This document shows positions 8,471 through 17,120 of a stretch of 64,000 nt of DNA, in pieces (position 1 is the first letter of the stretch; every line of letters begins with the position of its first letter). The translations under genes were made by a program, and so were the position numbers. The notes under the pieces were generated by a model. The model was not told where the DNA came from and ran no database searches. It worked only from the letters and a program-made list of their open reading frames with translations. The DNA is taken from contig JAEZGK010000103.1 of assembly GCA_023437365.1 (NCBI GenBank), positions 186,001-250,000 of the forward strand. The letters are read 5' to 3'. Source of the stretch: Bacillota bacterium. Its GTDB lineage: Bacteria; Bacillota; Clostridia; Lachnospirales; Lachnospiraceae.

Positions 8471-9937
8471 CTAGATGTGCTTTACCTCGGCAGCCGCCTC
8501 CCGGATCAGTTCCCTATCATCCATGTGATACTTCACACCCTTGATTTCCTGATAGTCCTCATGGCCCTTTCCGGCAATGACAATGACATCTCCTTCTTCG
8601 GCATGCCCGATTGCATAACGAATGGCTTCCTTCCGATCCAGAATCGCAATATATTTTCCCGGACCCTTTTGGACACCTACTACAATATCATTCAGGATAT
8701 CCTGAGGCTCTTCAAATCTTGGATTATCCGAAGTCACTATCGTAAAATCGGCCATGTTGGAAGAGACCTCTCCCATCTCGAAGCGTCTGCTTCTGGAACG
8801 GTTACCACCGCACCCGAACAGACAGACCAGTCTCTTCGGCTGATATTCCTTCAGAGTAGTAAGCAGACTCTGTAGGCTCATGGCATTGTGGGCATAGTCG
8901 AGCATGACGTTAAAATTCTCAGATACCGGAACCAGCTCTACTCTGCCTCTGACATTCACATGGGACAGGGCTTTTAGGATTTCCTCGTTGCTCACCTTGA
9001 AATGTCTGCAGAGAGAGATTGCACAAAGAGAGTTATATACGTTAAATTTACCCGGAATATTCATATTGACGGACAGCTTCATCAATCCGTCCACATCATA
9101 GGCAATTCCAAGAAAACCGGGCTGCTGTATGAGTCGGATATGCTTCGCCCTGATATCAGCCCTCCCGTCAAAACCGAAGGTTTCAACCTCACAGGTATGA
9201 CCCTTCAGTATTTCTCCGGCATGTTCGTCATCTATATTCACCAAGCCTAGCTTACACTGCTGAAACAGCTTTGCTTTGCTGGTCAGATAATCATTGAAAT
9301 CCGTATGCTCCGCTCCTCCGATATGGTCCTCCCCGAGATTTGTGAAGATACCATAGTCAAAGGTAAAGCCAGCAACACGATTCAGCTTTAAGCCCTGGGA
9401 AGAAACCTCCATCACGACACATTCGCAGCCTGCAGCTACCATATCAGCAAAGGTTTCCTGTAGGGTATAGGATTCCGGAGTAGTATTACTTGCAGGAATC
9501 ACCCTGTCTCCTATGATGGTCTCAATCGTACCGATTAAGCCGACTTTTCTCCCTGTGTTCTCCAGTATTGATTTAATCATATAGGTAGTGGTGGTCTTTC
9601 CCTTAGTTCCCGTTACTCCGATGGTGGTAAGCTTCCCCGCGGGATAACCGAAATAAGCTGCCGACATACAGGCAAGTGCCAGTCTGGAATCAGTTACCTT
9701 AATTACCGTACCCTCCTTCGGAAGGGCAATCTCCTGCTCGATGACTATAGCTGCGGCACCCTTTTCAATCGCCTCTGCCGCAAAGCTGTGACCGTCATAG
9801 ACTGCTCCCGAGATACAAATAAAGACGCAGCCCGGTACCACCTTGCGTGAGTCATAAATTAACTCTGTTACTTCCTGATCCTCCTTGCCCTGAAGGCATG
9901 TATATTCCAGTTTTTCCAACATATTCAATAAATTCAT
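8471..9937 (-). CDS. murE: UDP-MurNAc-tripeptide synthetase MurE, predicted meso-DAP adding
   Basis: Cytoplasmic Mur ligase adding the third amino acid of the peptidoglycan stem peptide with ATP. P-loop GVTGTKGKTTT, the carbamylated-lysine region and the C-terminal specificity motif DNPR are visible. DNPR is known to select meso-diaminopimelate rather than lysine. Start ATG at 9937 follows AAAGGAGG; an upstream in-frame start at 9979 lacks such a site. Length 488 residues. Confidence 0.95.
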   Translation of the reverse strand: MNLLNMLEKLEYTCLQGKEDQEVTELIYDSRKVVPGCVFICISGAVYDGHSFAAEAIEKGAAAIVIEQEIALPKEGTVIKVTDSRLALACMSAAYFGYPAGKLTTIGVTGTKGKTTTTYMIKSILENTGRKVGLIGTIETIIGDRVIPASNTTPESYTLQETFADMVAAGCECVVMEVSSQGLKLNRVAGFTFDYGIFTNLGEDHIGGAEHTDFNDYLTSKAKLFQQCKLGLVNIDDEHAGEILKGHTCEVETFGFDGRADIRAKHIRLIQQPGFLGIAYDVDGLMKLSVNMNIPGKFNVYNSLCAISLCRHFKVSNEEILKALSHVNVRGRVELVPVSENFNVMLDYAHNAMSLQSLLTTLKEYQPKRLVCLFGCGGNRSRSRRFEMGEVSSNMADFTIVTSDNPRFEEPQDILNDIVVGVQKGPGKYIAILDRKEAIRYAIGHAEEGDVIVIAGKGHEDYQEIKGVKYHMDDRELIREAAAEVKHI

Positions 9938-10093
9938 GGATCGTCCTCCTTTATTAAAGTAGGCCTGAGGTATAAGCACAATTTCATAGCTAATATCAAG
10001 CTCTATATAATATATTTTATTTATGGCATCCTTTTGTTATATTCTTACTCTGATGGCTCAACCTTAATTATAGCTTTTACTCAACCTGTTTGT

Positions 10094-10139
10094 AAAGAAA
10101 AAGATGGGTTAAGAAAGCTGTCTGCTGTCTTATCCCACC
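10094..10139 (-). terminator. Intrinsic terminator after the PhzF-family gene
   Basis: On the minus strand, arms at 10128-10139 and 10103-10114 pair at 11 of 12 positions (one G-U), followed by TTTTTCTTT. It lies 60 bases past the stop of the PhzF-family gene. Nothing else is recognised in 9938-10199. Confidence 0.7.
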
Positions 10140-10199
10140 TGTTATGGATTAGATTTCTTATGCTATTTTATGATACAACTTACTTATGTATCCCTCTTT

Positions 10200-10976
10200 C
10201 TATACAAGAAGCTCCCCTTCCAGATATGTGACCGCTTTCCCGCTAATCAGGACACGCTCTCCCAGATCCCTGCACTTTAAATATCCTCCTCGTCTGGACA
10301 GCTGCCGTGCCGTAAGCTCTGTCTTAGACAGGCGTTCGCTCCAGAATGGAATTAATTCCGTATGGGAGGAGCCGGTGACCGGGTCTTCAGGAATACCGAC
10401 ATTCGGGATAAAAAAGCGAGATACGAAATCACAGTCTGTGCCTTTGGCAGAAACGATGACAGCATATACATCCTTCAGCTTACTAAGCAGCGAAAAATCA
10501 GGCTTAATTGCAGCAACAGCCTGATCACTTTCAACGATTGCCAAGAGGTCTCTGGAACAATAGGTTTCCAAAACTTTTATGCCAAGTGCTTCTTCAAGCA
10601 AATCAGGTTTTTTACAAGCAACCGGCTTACGAGAAGGAAAATCCATTGTATAATAATCTCCGTCCTTTGTCACCGTTAATACTCCGCTTAAGGTATGGAA
10701 GTCAACTTTTTCCATCGTCCGGTCCACATAACTCATCAGAATGTGAGCACTCCCAAGGGTTGCATGCCCGCACAAGTCAATCTCAGCCTCTGGTGTGAAC
10801 CACCGCAGGTCATAATACCCCTCTCGTTTTACCAGAAAGGCTGTTTCAGACAGATTATTTTCAAATGCGATCTTCTGCATCAGTCCATCCTCGATCCTCC
10901 GGTCCAGCAGACAGACTCCCGCAGGATTCCCCCCAAAGGGCTGCTCAGAAAAAGCATCCACTACATAATATTTCAT
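10200..10976 (-). CDS. PhzF-family isomerase/epimerase-like protein
   Basis: PhzF (PF02567) proteins have two pseudosymmetric halves like diaminopimelate epimerase but lack its cysteines; most have unknown substrates. The N-terminus YYVVDAFSEQPFGGNPAGV, the catalytic-type glutamate in NNLSETAFLV, FTPEAEIDLCGHATLG and GIPEDPVTGSSH are all signature segments. ATG at 10976 follows AAAGGAGG, giving 258 residues; the longer frame upstream is not translated. No biosynthetic partner lies nearby, so phenazine synthesis is not implied. Confidence 0.87.
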   Translation of the reverse strand: MKYYVVDAFSEQPFGGNPAGVCLLDRRIEDGLMQKIAFENNLSETAFLVKREGYYDLRWFTPEAEIDLCGHATLGSAHILMSYVDRTMEKVDFHTLSGVLTVTKDGDYYTMDFPSRKPVACKKPDLLEEALGIKVLETYCSRDLLAIVESDQAVAAIKPDFSLLSKLKDVYAVIVSAKGTDCDFVSRFFIPNVGIPEDPVTGSSHTELIPFWSERLSKTELTARQLSRRGGYLKCRDLGERVLISGKAVTYLEGELLV

Positions 10977-11145
10977 AATTACCTCCTTTGGCATACTTAA
11001 CCGCCCCATGCATTTTATGCACCAAGCAACCTTGCTGCCACGATTTATTATTGGAAACTTTAGCATATACTGAAGCACGATACAACCATAAAATTGTCTT
11101 CACGACAATTCTATACCTACACGACAAAAGGTCCCTCCGTCAAAA

Positions 11146-11850
11146 TCAATCCAGTTCTACTATGCGTAAATCAGGGAACCGAGAACTGATGATTTCCGCA
11201 GTCAGATTAATCCAGCTTTCACATTGATTCAGGATGATGGCATCCTGGGTTATGACATTTCCGAGTCTCTGTAAAATCACATCCGGATTATCTACAAGCT
11301 CAATCTTCGTCTGAAAAGGATATCGCTCCAATCCCTCCTGCAGCTTCTGCTTCAGTCTTCCGGAATTGGATACCGGGGCATCCAGATAAAAGATGGCTTC
11401 TTTACAGCCAAGTAGCTTGAATTCCTCTCCGATCAGACGGATTGCCTCCTCTGTCTTATCAATGATCCGATAGGTTCCGCGCAGTCCGGCAAGATCACGC
11501 ACGGTTTTATCCATACATCGAATCAGTGTCGAGTTCGAGAGTGCGACTTCCAGTGTGATAATAACATTAAACCCATCGATAAATACCTGCTGTTGTGCAC
11601 CTGGTCGATCCAGTCTCTTCCTTTCACGAAGTGCAAGAAGCTCCTTTTCAGCGGTCGCCCTGACTACTGCGATCCGCTGCCGCTCAGAAAGCATGTAATG
11701 GTTCCCGACAAAGGTAGAGGCCGGTTTGATCCTATAGCCCTGCTCCAGAAGATATAGGATATCCTTCTGCGCTCTGCGCAGCAGAAGAATACTTTCCTCA
11801 TTAAACTCCTTTTCATCTGTTTGTACAAAGCCCCGTCTGCATTGTGACAT
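11146..11850 (-). CDS. DUF434-family protein
   Basis: The protein (234 residues) resembles DUF434 proteins, recognised by FVGNHYMLSERQRIAVVRAT in the N-terminal third. The C-terminal half (FIDGFNVIITLEVALS, then FYLDAPVSNSGRLK) looks like a PIN/NYN-type fold with spaced acidic residues, which would suit a nuclease, but this is inference. TTG/ATG choices exist; ATG at 11850 behind TTGGAGG is preferred. It is divergent from the photolyase-like gene at 12085. Function unknown. Confidence 0.7.
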   Translation of the reverse strand: MSQCRRGFVQTDEKEFNEESILLLRRAQKDILYLLEQGYRIKPASTFVGNHYMLSERQRIAVVRATAEKELLALRERKRLDRPGAQQQVFIDGFNVIITLEVALSNSTLIRCMDKTVRDLAGLRGTYRIIDKTEEAIRLIGEEFKLLGCKEAIFYLDAPVSNSGRLKQKLQEGLERYPFQTKIELVDNPDVILQRLGNVITQDAIILNQCESWINLTAEIISSRFPDLRIVELD

Positions 11851-12084
11851 GTCTGCCTCCAACTCATTTCAAATCATACTGCAGATATGCTCTGCATTTC
11901 CATTCATTGTTCTGCTCTGACAACAATGGGCAATTCTTGCTCATTGCATGCTGCTAGATAATCAGGTTTTCGGTAAATACCCAACTTAACCTTTTTCTAT
12001 ATTCTCAAAAATATACAATTTATTTTTTATTTAAGGCATAATTAAAATATATCGAAGGCAAACTAAAAATCAGGAGGTGGTCTA

Positions 12085-13080
12085 TTGAAACCAAATATTA
12101 TATATTATGAAGAAAAAGCATTAAATTACTCGCTCGGAAAAGCTCTTTTAGAAAAATATAAGTCGGCCAAATGGGTTCGAATTGATGACCATAATAATAT
12201 TCCGGAACTGAGAAGCAACCAGAATTGTGAGTTTGCTAGGATGAAGCAAAATCTTGTAATTGGTATCAGAAAAACTCATAAATATGTGCCGAATTCAAAA
12301 ACCTCTGACTTTTTAGTACCCTATACATCCTCAGGATGTAGTGCTATGTGTCTTTACTGTTATTTAGTATGTAATTATAATAAGTGTTCTTATATGCGGC
12401 TTTTCGTAAATAGGGAACAGATGCTGGACAAACTCATAAAAACTTCCAATCAGAGCAGTTTTGAACTGACGTTTGAGATAGGAAGTAATAGTGACCTGAT
12501 ACTTGAAAATACCATCACTGGTAACCTTGAATGGACAATAGAGAATTTCGGTAAAAACGGCCGAGGATATATAACACTTCCTTCTAAATTTCATATGGTA
12601 GATTCACTATTAAATCTAGAACACAGGAGTAAGACAATAATCAGAATCAGCGTTAATCCACCTGAAATTATTAAAAAAGTAGAATTTGGCACCTCTTCTT
12701 TGGAAAATAGAATAAATGCGATAAATAGTTTAAATGAAGCCGGATACAAAGTCGGATTACTGGTAGCTCCTGTAATTTTACTTGAAAACTGGGAGGTTTT
12801 ATATAGAGAATTATTTGATATTCTAGTTGAAACATTATCTCAAAAGGTCAAGGATGAGATGTTTTTTGAAGTAATTTTCATGACATACAGTTATATTCAT
12901 AGAATGATTAACAACGAAGCTTTTCCAAATGCAATTGACTTATATGATAATAATATAATGACAGGAAGAGGACGGGGGAAATACTGCTACAACTCTATTA
13001 CAAAAGAAAAAGGAGGAGAATTCTTAAAAAATGAAATTACAAAGCACTTTCCTAAGAGCAAAATCATGTACATTGTATAA
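12085..13080 (+). CDS. splB: Spore photoproduct lyase-like radical SAM protein lacking the usual donor cysteine
   Basis: Spore photoproduct lyase repairs the UV-induced thymine dimer of spore DNA by radical SAM chemistry. This 331-residue protein aligns along its length with Bacillus subtilis SplB: LVIGIRKT, GCSAMCLYCYL (cluster cysteines 85, 89, 92), SINPP/GTSSLENRI, AGYKVGLLVAPV and a GRGKYCY end. At the place of the B. subtilis hydrogen donor Cys141 (FEASCTSD) this protein reads FEIGSNSD, with Ser134 in the slot. Extra cysteines 96 and 101 lie close to the cluster. Start is TTG behind AGGAGGTGG. The gene is AT-rich compared with its left neighbours, and no splA is present. Confidence 0.8.
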   Translation: MKPNIIYYEEKALNYSLGKALLEKYKSAKWVRIDDHNNIPELRSNQNCEFARMKQNLVIGIRKTHKYVPNSKTSDFLVPYTSSGCSAMCLYCYLVCNYNKCSYMRLFVNREQMLDKLIKTSNQSSFELTFEIGSNSDLILENTITGNLEWTIENFGKNGRGYITLPSKFHMVDSLLNLEHRSKTIIRISVNPPEIIKKVEFGTSSLENRINAINSLNEAGYKVGLLVAPVILLENWEVLYRELFDILVETLSQKVKDEMFFEVIFMTYSYIHRMINNEAFPNAIDLYDNNIMTGRGRGKYCYNSITKEKGGEFLKNEITKHFPKSKIMYIV

Positions 13081-13145
13081 GTAAGCATGAATAGTACAAC
13101 GACAGCTTAGATGAAAAAGAAATTATTCCAAGCTTCGTAATAAAC

Positions 13146-13169
13146 GCAGGTACCTGATTAGTTACCTGC
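13146..13169 (+). terminator. Weak hairpin between splB-like gene and the GGDEF-EAL gene
   Basis: Seven-bp stem GCAGGTA/TACCTGC with a 10-base loop, 65 bases after the splB-like stop and without a clear T run. It may be a weak terminator. The rest of 13081-13356 shows nothing recognisable. Confidence 0.3.
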
Positions 13170-13356
13170 TTAAATCAACGTTATTGTCTCACACATATAC
13201 AAGATAAATTATAAATGTATTTTATTAATAATTGCTTCAATTTTACTTTTTTTCATTAGCTTCAGGTTTTTATGTTTCCCGTGCTCATGACTAGGATGAT
13301 ATTGCATCACTGGTTTTAACAGCATCATGATTTTGTCATCTGGTAAATCATTTTAA

Positions 13357-15198
13357 TCATGCGAACGACTCAACCTTTATATGCTCCAGCAAAATAAATA
13401 GTTTATTGATTTCTAAAGGTTTCCCCCATAAGAATCCTTGAATATAATCGCAGTCCTGATTTCGAAGATATTCCAGCTGCTGCTTCGTTTCAACTCCCTC
13501 AGCCACAACCCCAATCTCCATTTTATGAACCAATGAAATGATAGAACCTATCATCTGCTTGCCTGAAGTTATGTTAGTAATACTATCAACAAACGATTTA
13601 TCAATTTTTAAGGTATCAATAGGTAACTTCTGCAGATAACTTAAAGAGGAATATCCCGTTCCAAAGTCATCCAGAGCTATTTTGATTCCCATGTCTCTCA
13701 ATTCAGTAAAAATCCCTACCACATTTTCTATTGATGATATTAATACTGATTCGGTAACTTCCAGTTCCAAATATCTCCCACTACACTTTGTCTCTTCAAG
13801 AACACTTTTCACCATCTGCACAAAGGAAGGATCAATTATTTGCACTGAAGATACATTAACCGATATTACAACATCAACATGGTATTCATTTTGAATGCTT
13901 TTAACCAATTTGCATGCTTCTTTTAGAATCCATTCTCCCATTGGAACTATATATCCTGTTTCTTCTGCCACTGGTATAAAATCATTCGGACTAATCAGCC
14001 CTAAATCGGGTGACCTCCATCTAACAAGTGCTTCAAATCCCCTAAGCTGTTGTGAATCCGTACAATATTGGGGTTGAAACACAAGAAAGAGTTCATTATT
14101 TTGAAGCGATGCTCTCAATCTTTTCTCAAATTCGATTTTCTTAAGAACCTCATTTTTCATTTCTTTATTAAAAAACTGAACCCCATTTTTCCCATTATCC
14201 TTTGCCTTGTACATTGCAGTATCTGCGCACTTAAGAAGCTCTGCCGAATCAACACCATCTTTTGGATAGATAGAAATTCCAAAGCTGGCGCTGATAGCAA
14301 ACTCTGAGTTTTCAATAATAAAACTCTCTGTTAACGCAACTCTTAAGCCTTCCACATATTCAAAAATTTCTGATTCCTTTAATTTACGCTGGATTATAAG
14401 TGCAAATTCATCTCCACCCAAACGCCCAAGCATATCCTCCTTGTGAATAAGGGTCTGCAATCTTAAGGCCGTAGCCTTTAGCAACAAATCGCCTATATGA
14501 TGCCCCTTTGAATCATTAATTCTCTTGAAATTATCTAAATCAATGAAAACCACCACAAAGTTCTCTTTCGTATTCAATGAAAGCATTGCTAATAGATCAA
14601 GTCTATTGATAATCATTTTACGATTCGGCAGCTCCGTTAAAACATCAATAAAAGCAAGATAATTTAATTTTTCTTCTTTCTCTTCCATTAATTTATTATA
14701 TTCCGTTAATTGTACATTTTGCAGACGAAATTCTTCCTCTTTCGCTGTGATTTCTTCGTATAGTGCACAAAGCTCTTCTTTTTGTTGGATAACCTCTTTC
14801 AATTCAATATTCAAACGTTCAACAAAAAACAAAATTATACTAACAGTAATAATCGTACAGATAGGAACAATAATTCCTGGTAACGCACTGAGATTTCCGT
14901 AAACAATAACTGCTCTCGTAACTAAAATACTTTGTAGCATATTAATAGCTACTGCAATGATATAACCACTTTTTTTAACATTAACAACCAAGAAGGTTGA
15001 TAGGATGACCTGAAGCTGAGATATGATACCACTGATATTCTGACTGGTGGATTTTTTTGACTGAATGAACATAGTTATCAAAAAAAGCAATATACATATA
15101 CTTATTTTTAACCAAGTAACATACGTCTTTTCGTTCGCTTTCGTAGTATTATCCAAATAGCGATTTATAAAAACTGCGTTGTTTCGATTTGTTACCAT
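13357..15198 (-). CDS. Membrane GGDEF-EAL cyclic-di-GMP protein
   Basis: Makes and/or breaks cyclic di-GMP. The 613-residue protein has hydrophobic helices in residues about 28-130, a coiled coil at 130-178, a GGDEF domain with intact GGDEF at 261-265, and an EAL domain starting near 355 with EAL at 389-391 and the catalytic DDFGTGYSS later. Both active sites look intact. The product-inhibition I-site RxxD is HKED (252-255), so feedback control is probably absent. Start ATG behind ATAGGAGG. It is a lone gene; no cyclic-di-GMP effector is recognised next to it. Confidence 0.92.
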   Translation of the reverse strand: MVTNRNNAVFINRYLDNTTKANEKTYVTWLKISICILLFLITMFIQSKKSTSQNISGIISQLQVILSTFLVVNVKKSGYIIAVAINMLQSILVTRAVIVYGNLSALPGIIVPICTIITVSIILFFVERLNIELKEVIQQKEELCALYEEITAKEEEFRLQNVQLTEYNKLMEEKEEKLNYLAFIDVLTELPNRKMIINRLDLLAMLSLNTKENFVVVFIDLDNFKRINDSKGHHIGDLLLKATALRLQTLIHKEDMLGRLGGDEFALIIQRKLKESEIFEYVEGLRVALTESFIIENSEFAISASFGISIYPKDGVDSAELLKCADTAMYKAKDNGKNGVQFFNKEMKNEVLKKIEFEKRLRASLQNNELFLVFQPQYCTDSQQLRGFEALVRWRSPDLGLISPNDFIPVAEETGYIVPMGEWILKEACKLVKSIQNEYHVDVVISVNVSSVQIIDPSFVQMVKSVLEETKCSGRYLELEVTESVLISSIENVVGIFTELRDMGIKIALDDFGTGYSSLSYLQKLPIDTLKIDKSFVDSITNITSGKQMIGSIISLVHKMEIGVVAEGVETKQQLEYLRNQDCDYIQGFLWGKPLEINKLFILLEHIKVESFA

Positions 15199-15395
15199 GT
15201 GATTCCTCCTATGCTTCAGTTCAATTTTACTTTACATATTCCGGATACGATTACACAAGATGTCCAAACCTTTGGTTGTCTTCAATTCCCATTTTATTAC
15301 ATTTTTATTCTAATTTCAAGCAAAATGTATATATTTATCACATTAATATTACAGAAGCATTTCTTCACCGGATAAACAAGAAGGATCAGCTGATA

Positions 15396-15534
15396 AAAGG
15401 GGCTGTTGCAAAACACTCTGATAGCCGGAGTAAGGATACAGGCATCCCGTCATGCACTGTTTGCCGAACAGTGCATGACGGGATGCCTGTATCCTTACTC
15501 GTTCCTATTCAAGGAGTTTTGCAACAGCCCCTTT
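15396..15534. terminator. Very long two-part hairpin downstream of the S41 peptidase gene
   Basis: Outer arms of 19 bp (15396-15414 with 15516-15534) carry the core GGGGCTGTTGCAAAA; an inner perfect stem of 34 bp (15428-15461 with 15467-15500) closes on a 5-base loop. Read on the minus strand it follows the S41 peptidase stop by 11 bases and would terminate transcription; it is symmetrical, so it works for both strands. The length and nested structure also suit a MITE-like insertion. The rest of 15199-15545 has no gene. Confidence 0.75.
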
Positions 15535-15545
15535 GTCGATAACGA

Positions 15546-16862
15546 TTAGTTTTCCAATACATAATCAAGTACAGGATCTTTGCCTTCCTGAATTGCCTCA
15601 TAGTCAAAAGGAATCACCATCTGCGGCTCAATACCTCTTCCTTCCAGCATCGTATTATCATACCAGTAATACCGTTCCATTGACATGGTAAATTCTATTC
15701 CACCCGGAAGTACCTTAGGTATTGCATCCGAGTAATAGCCCGCTGTCTTCTCACCGATGACTGTTACTTCCCGATTCGGATTGGCTAAAATATCTCTTAT
15801 CAATGTCTCGGCAGCACTAATCGTATAACCACTGGTTAAAATTATCAATTCACCTTTATAATACTCCTTCTCAGGCTTCACGTATACACTTTGTAAATCT
15901 GTAAATACCCCATGATGATACGTTTGCTTCTTATAGGTCAGATACTCTTTGTCGGTAAAATATCCGGCAATCGTCAAAGCCGCCTCATCATAACCTCCGG
16001 GACTGAATCTCAGGTCAAGAATAATCTTATCCATATCCTGAAACTCGCGGATTACTCTGTTCATTGCTTCTCTGGTAGTCCGTGATTTATCAAGCTTCGT
16101 CACTCCTATCCCCTGGATAATGACATACCCCATATCCGGCTTAAGTGTTCCATAACGGATATAGCAATCTTTAAACCGATAATAGTTCTTTAGATATTTC
16201 TCCTTTATCACATTGACCAATTGCTGAGCCATTTTGATATTCTCCATCCAATACGGAAGATAATCCGATGGGCAGTAGGATTGATCTCCAAGCTTAATCT
16301 CTACATGCCCATCATCCAGCTTTGCTACCATATCACACATCGCCTGATATACTTCTTCCTCCGAGCTTTGGTCATTAATCAGAGAAGAGCTTTTTTTATA
16401 CTCTTCCTTGAAATCAACACCATACAGATCGGCAAAGGCATAATTTTCCTGCAAAGTCTCATAAAACATCTGAAGCTTTGCAGCTTGGCATTCCTTTGTT
16501 ACAAGAAACAGTTTTTCAAAACAATCATTATTTTGTCTGCTCATCACATAGGTTGTGCGCGACCCTTGATCTATCATATGTAATGCGTTATCCTCTATCT
16601 CTATTCTGAATTTCCCTAAACCGCAATAAAGAGTGTCTCCTATGATTACACCATCATAAGACTTTTCTCTGGTATAGTAGCTTTCTGTAACAGAATACGC
16701 CTTCACTATTGCACCGGTTACCTCAAAACAGAAGCCATAGCCCTCCGTTTGCCAGACACCTGAATATCGTACTGCTCCTAAGAATGTGATACCTGCAGCC
16801 AAAGCAATCGCTCCTATAGCTATTCCCAATACAATCAAACAGTTTTTAAATATTTCTTTCAT
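15546..16862 (-). CDS. Membrane-anchored S41-family (C-terminal processing-like) peptidase
   Basis: Serine peptidase relative of the tail-specific protease family. An N-terminal hydrophobic helix (residues about 6-28) anchors it outside the membrane. The S41 core is the C-terminal third: LDLRFSPGGYDEAAL, then LTSGYTISAAETL with the expected nucleophile serine and IGEKTAGYYSDA. No PDZ domain is obvious; the middle has YVIIQGIGV. ATG at 16862 behind GGGAGAGGG is preferred to an upstream start, giving 438 residues. The substrate is unknown. Confidence 0.83.
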   Translation of the reverse strand: MKEIFKNCLIVLGIAIGAIALAAGITFLGAVRYSGVWQTEGYGFCFEVTGAIVKAYSVTESYYTREKSYDGVIIGDTLYCGLGKFRIEIEDNALHMIDQGSRTTYVMSRQNNDCFEKLFLVTKECQAAKLQMFYETLQENYAFADLYGVDFKEEYKKSSSLINDQSSEEEVYQAMCDMVAKLDDGHVEIKLGDQSYCPSDYLPYWMENIKMAQQLVNVIKEKYLKNYYRFKDCYIRYGTLKPDMGYVIIQGIGVTKLDKSRTTREAMNRVIREFQDMDKIILDLRFSPGGYDEAALTIAGYFTDKEYLTYKKQTYHHGVFTDLQSVYVKPEKEYYKGELIILTSGYTISAAETLIRDILANPNREVTVIGEKTAGYYSDAIPKVLPGGIEFTMSMERYYWYDNTMLEGRGIEPQMVIPFDYEAIQEGKDPVLDYVLEN

Positions 16863-17007
16863 TCTTAACCCTCTCCCAATCATATCGTACCTAGATATCT
16901 ATCTTTCATATTTCTATCTAATCAGCATCACATAACGCATAGATACACAGGATGCATATACATTAATAACGAATACAAATAATAACTTTCTTCAACGTTC
17001 TGATATG

Positions 17008-17054
17008 CAAAAAAATGCACACGGTACAGCGTTAACGATACTCACCATGTGCAT
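17008..17054 (-). terminator. Intrinsic terminator after the GH5 gene
   Basis: On the minus strand an 11-bp stem (17044-17054 with 17015-17025, one G-U pair) is followed by TTTTTTTGC. It lies 66 bases past the stop of the GH5 lipoprotein gene. Confidence 0.8.
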
Positions 17055-17120
17055 TACTTATGTTGGCATATATTTTTGATATAAAATATCTAAAGAAGCT
17101 TCTGTAAAAAAAATACTTTG

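Noticed and set aside
8192..8875. 227-codon open frame on plus strand
   Set aside because: Spans the murE-priA junction in antisense; no ribosome site or coherent protein features.
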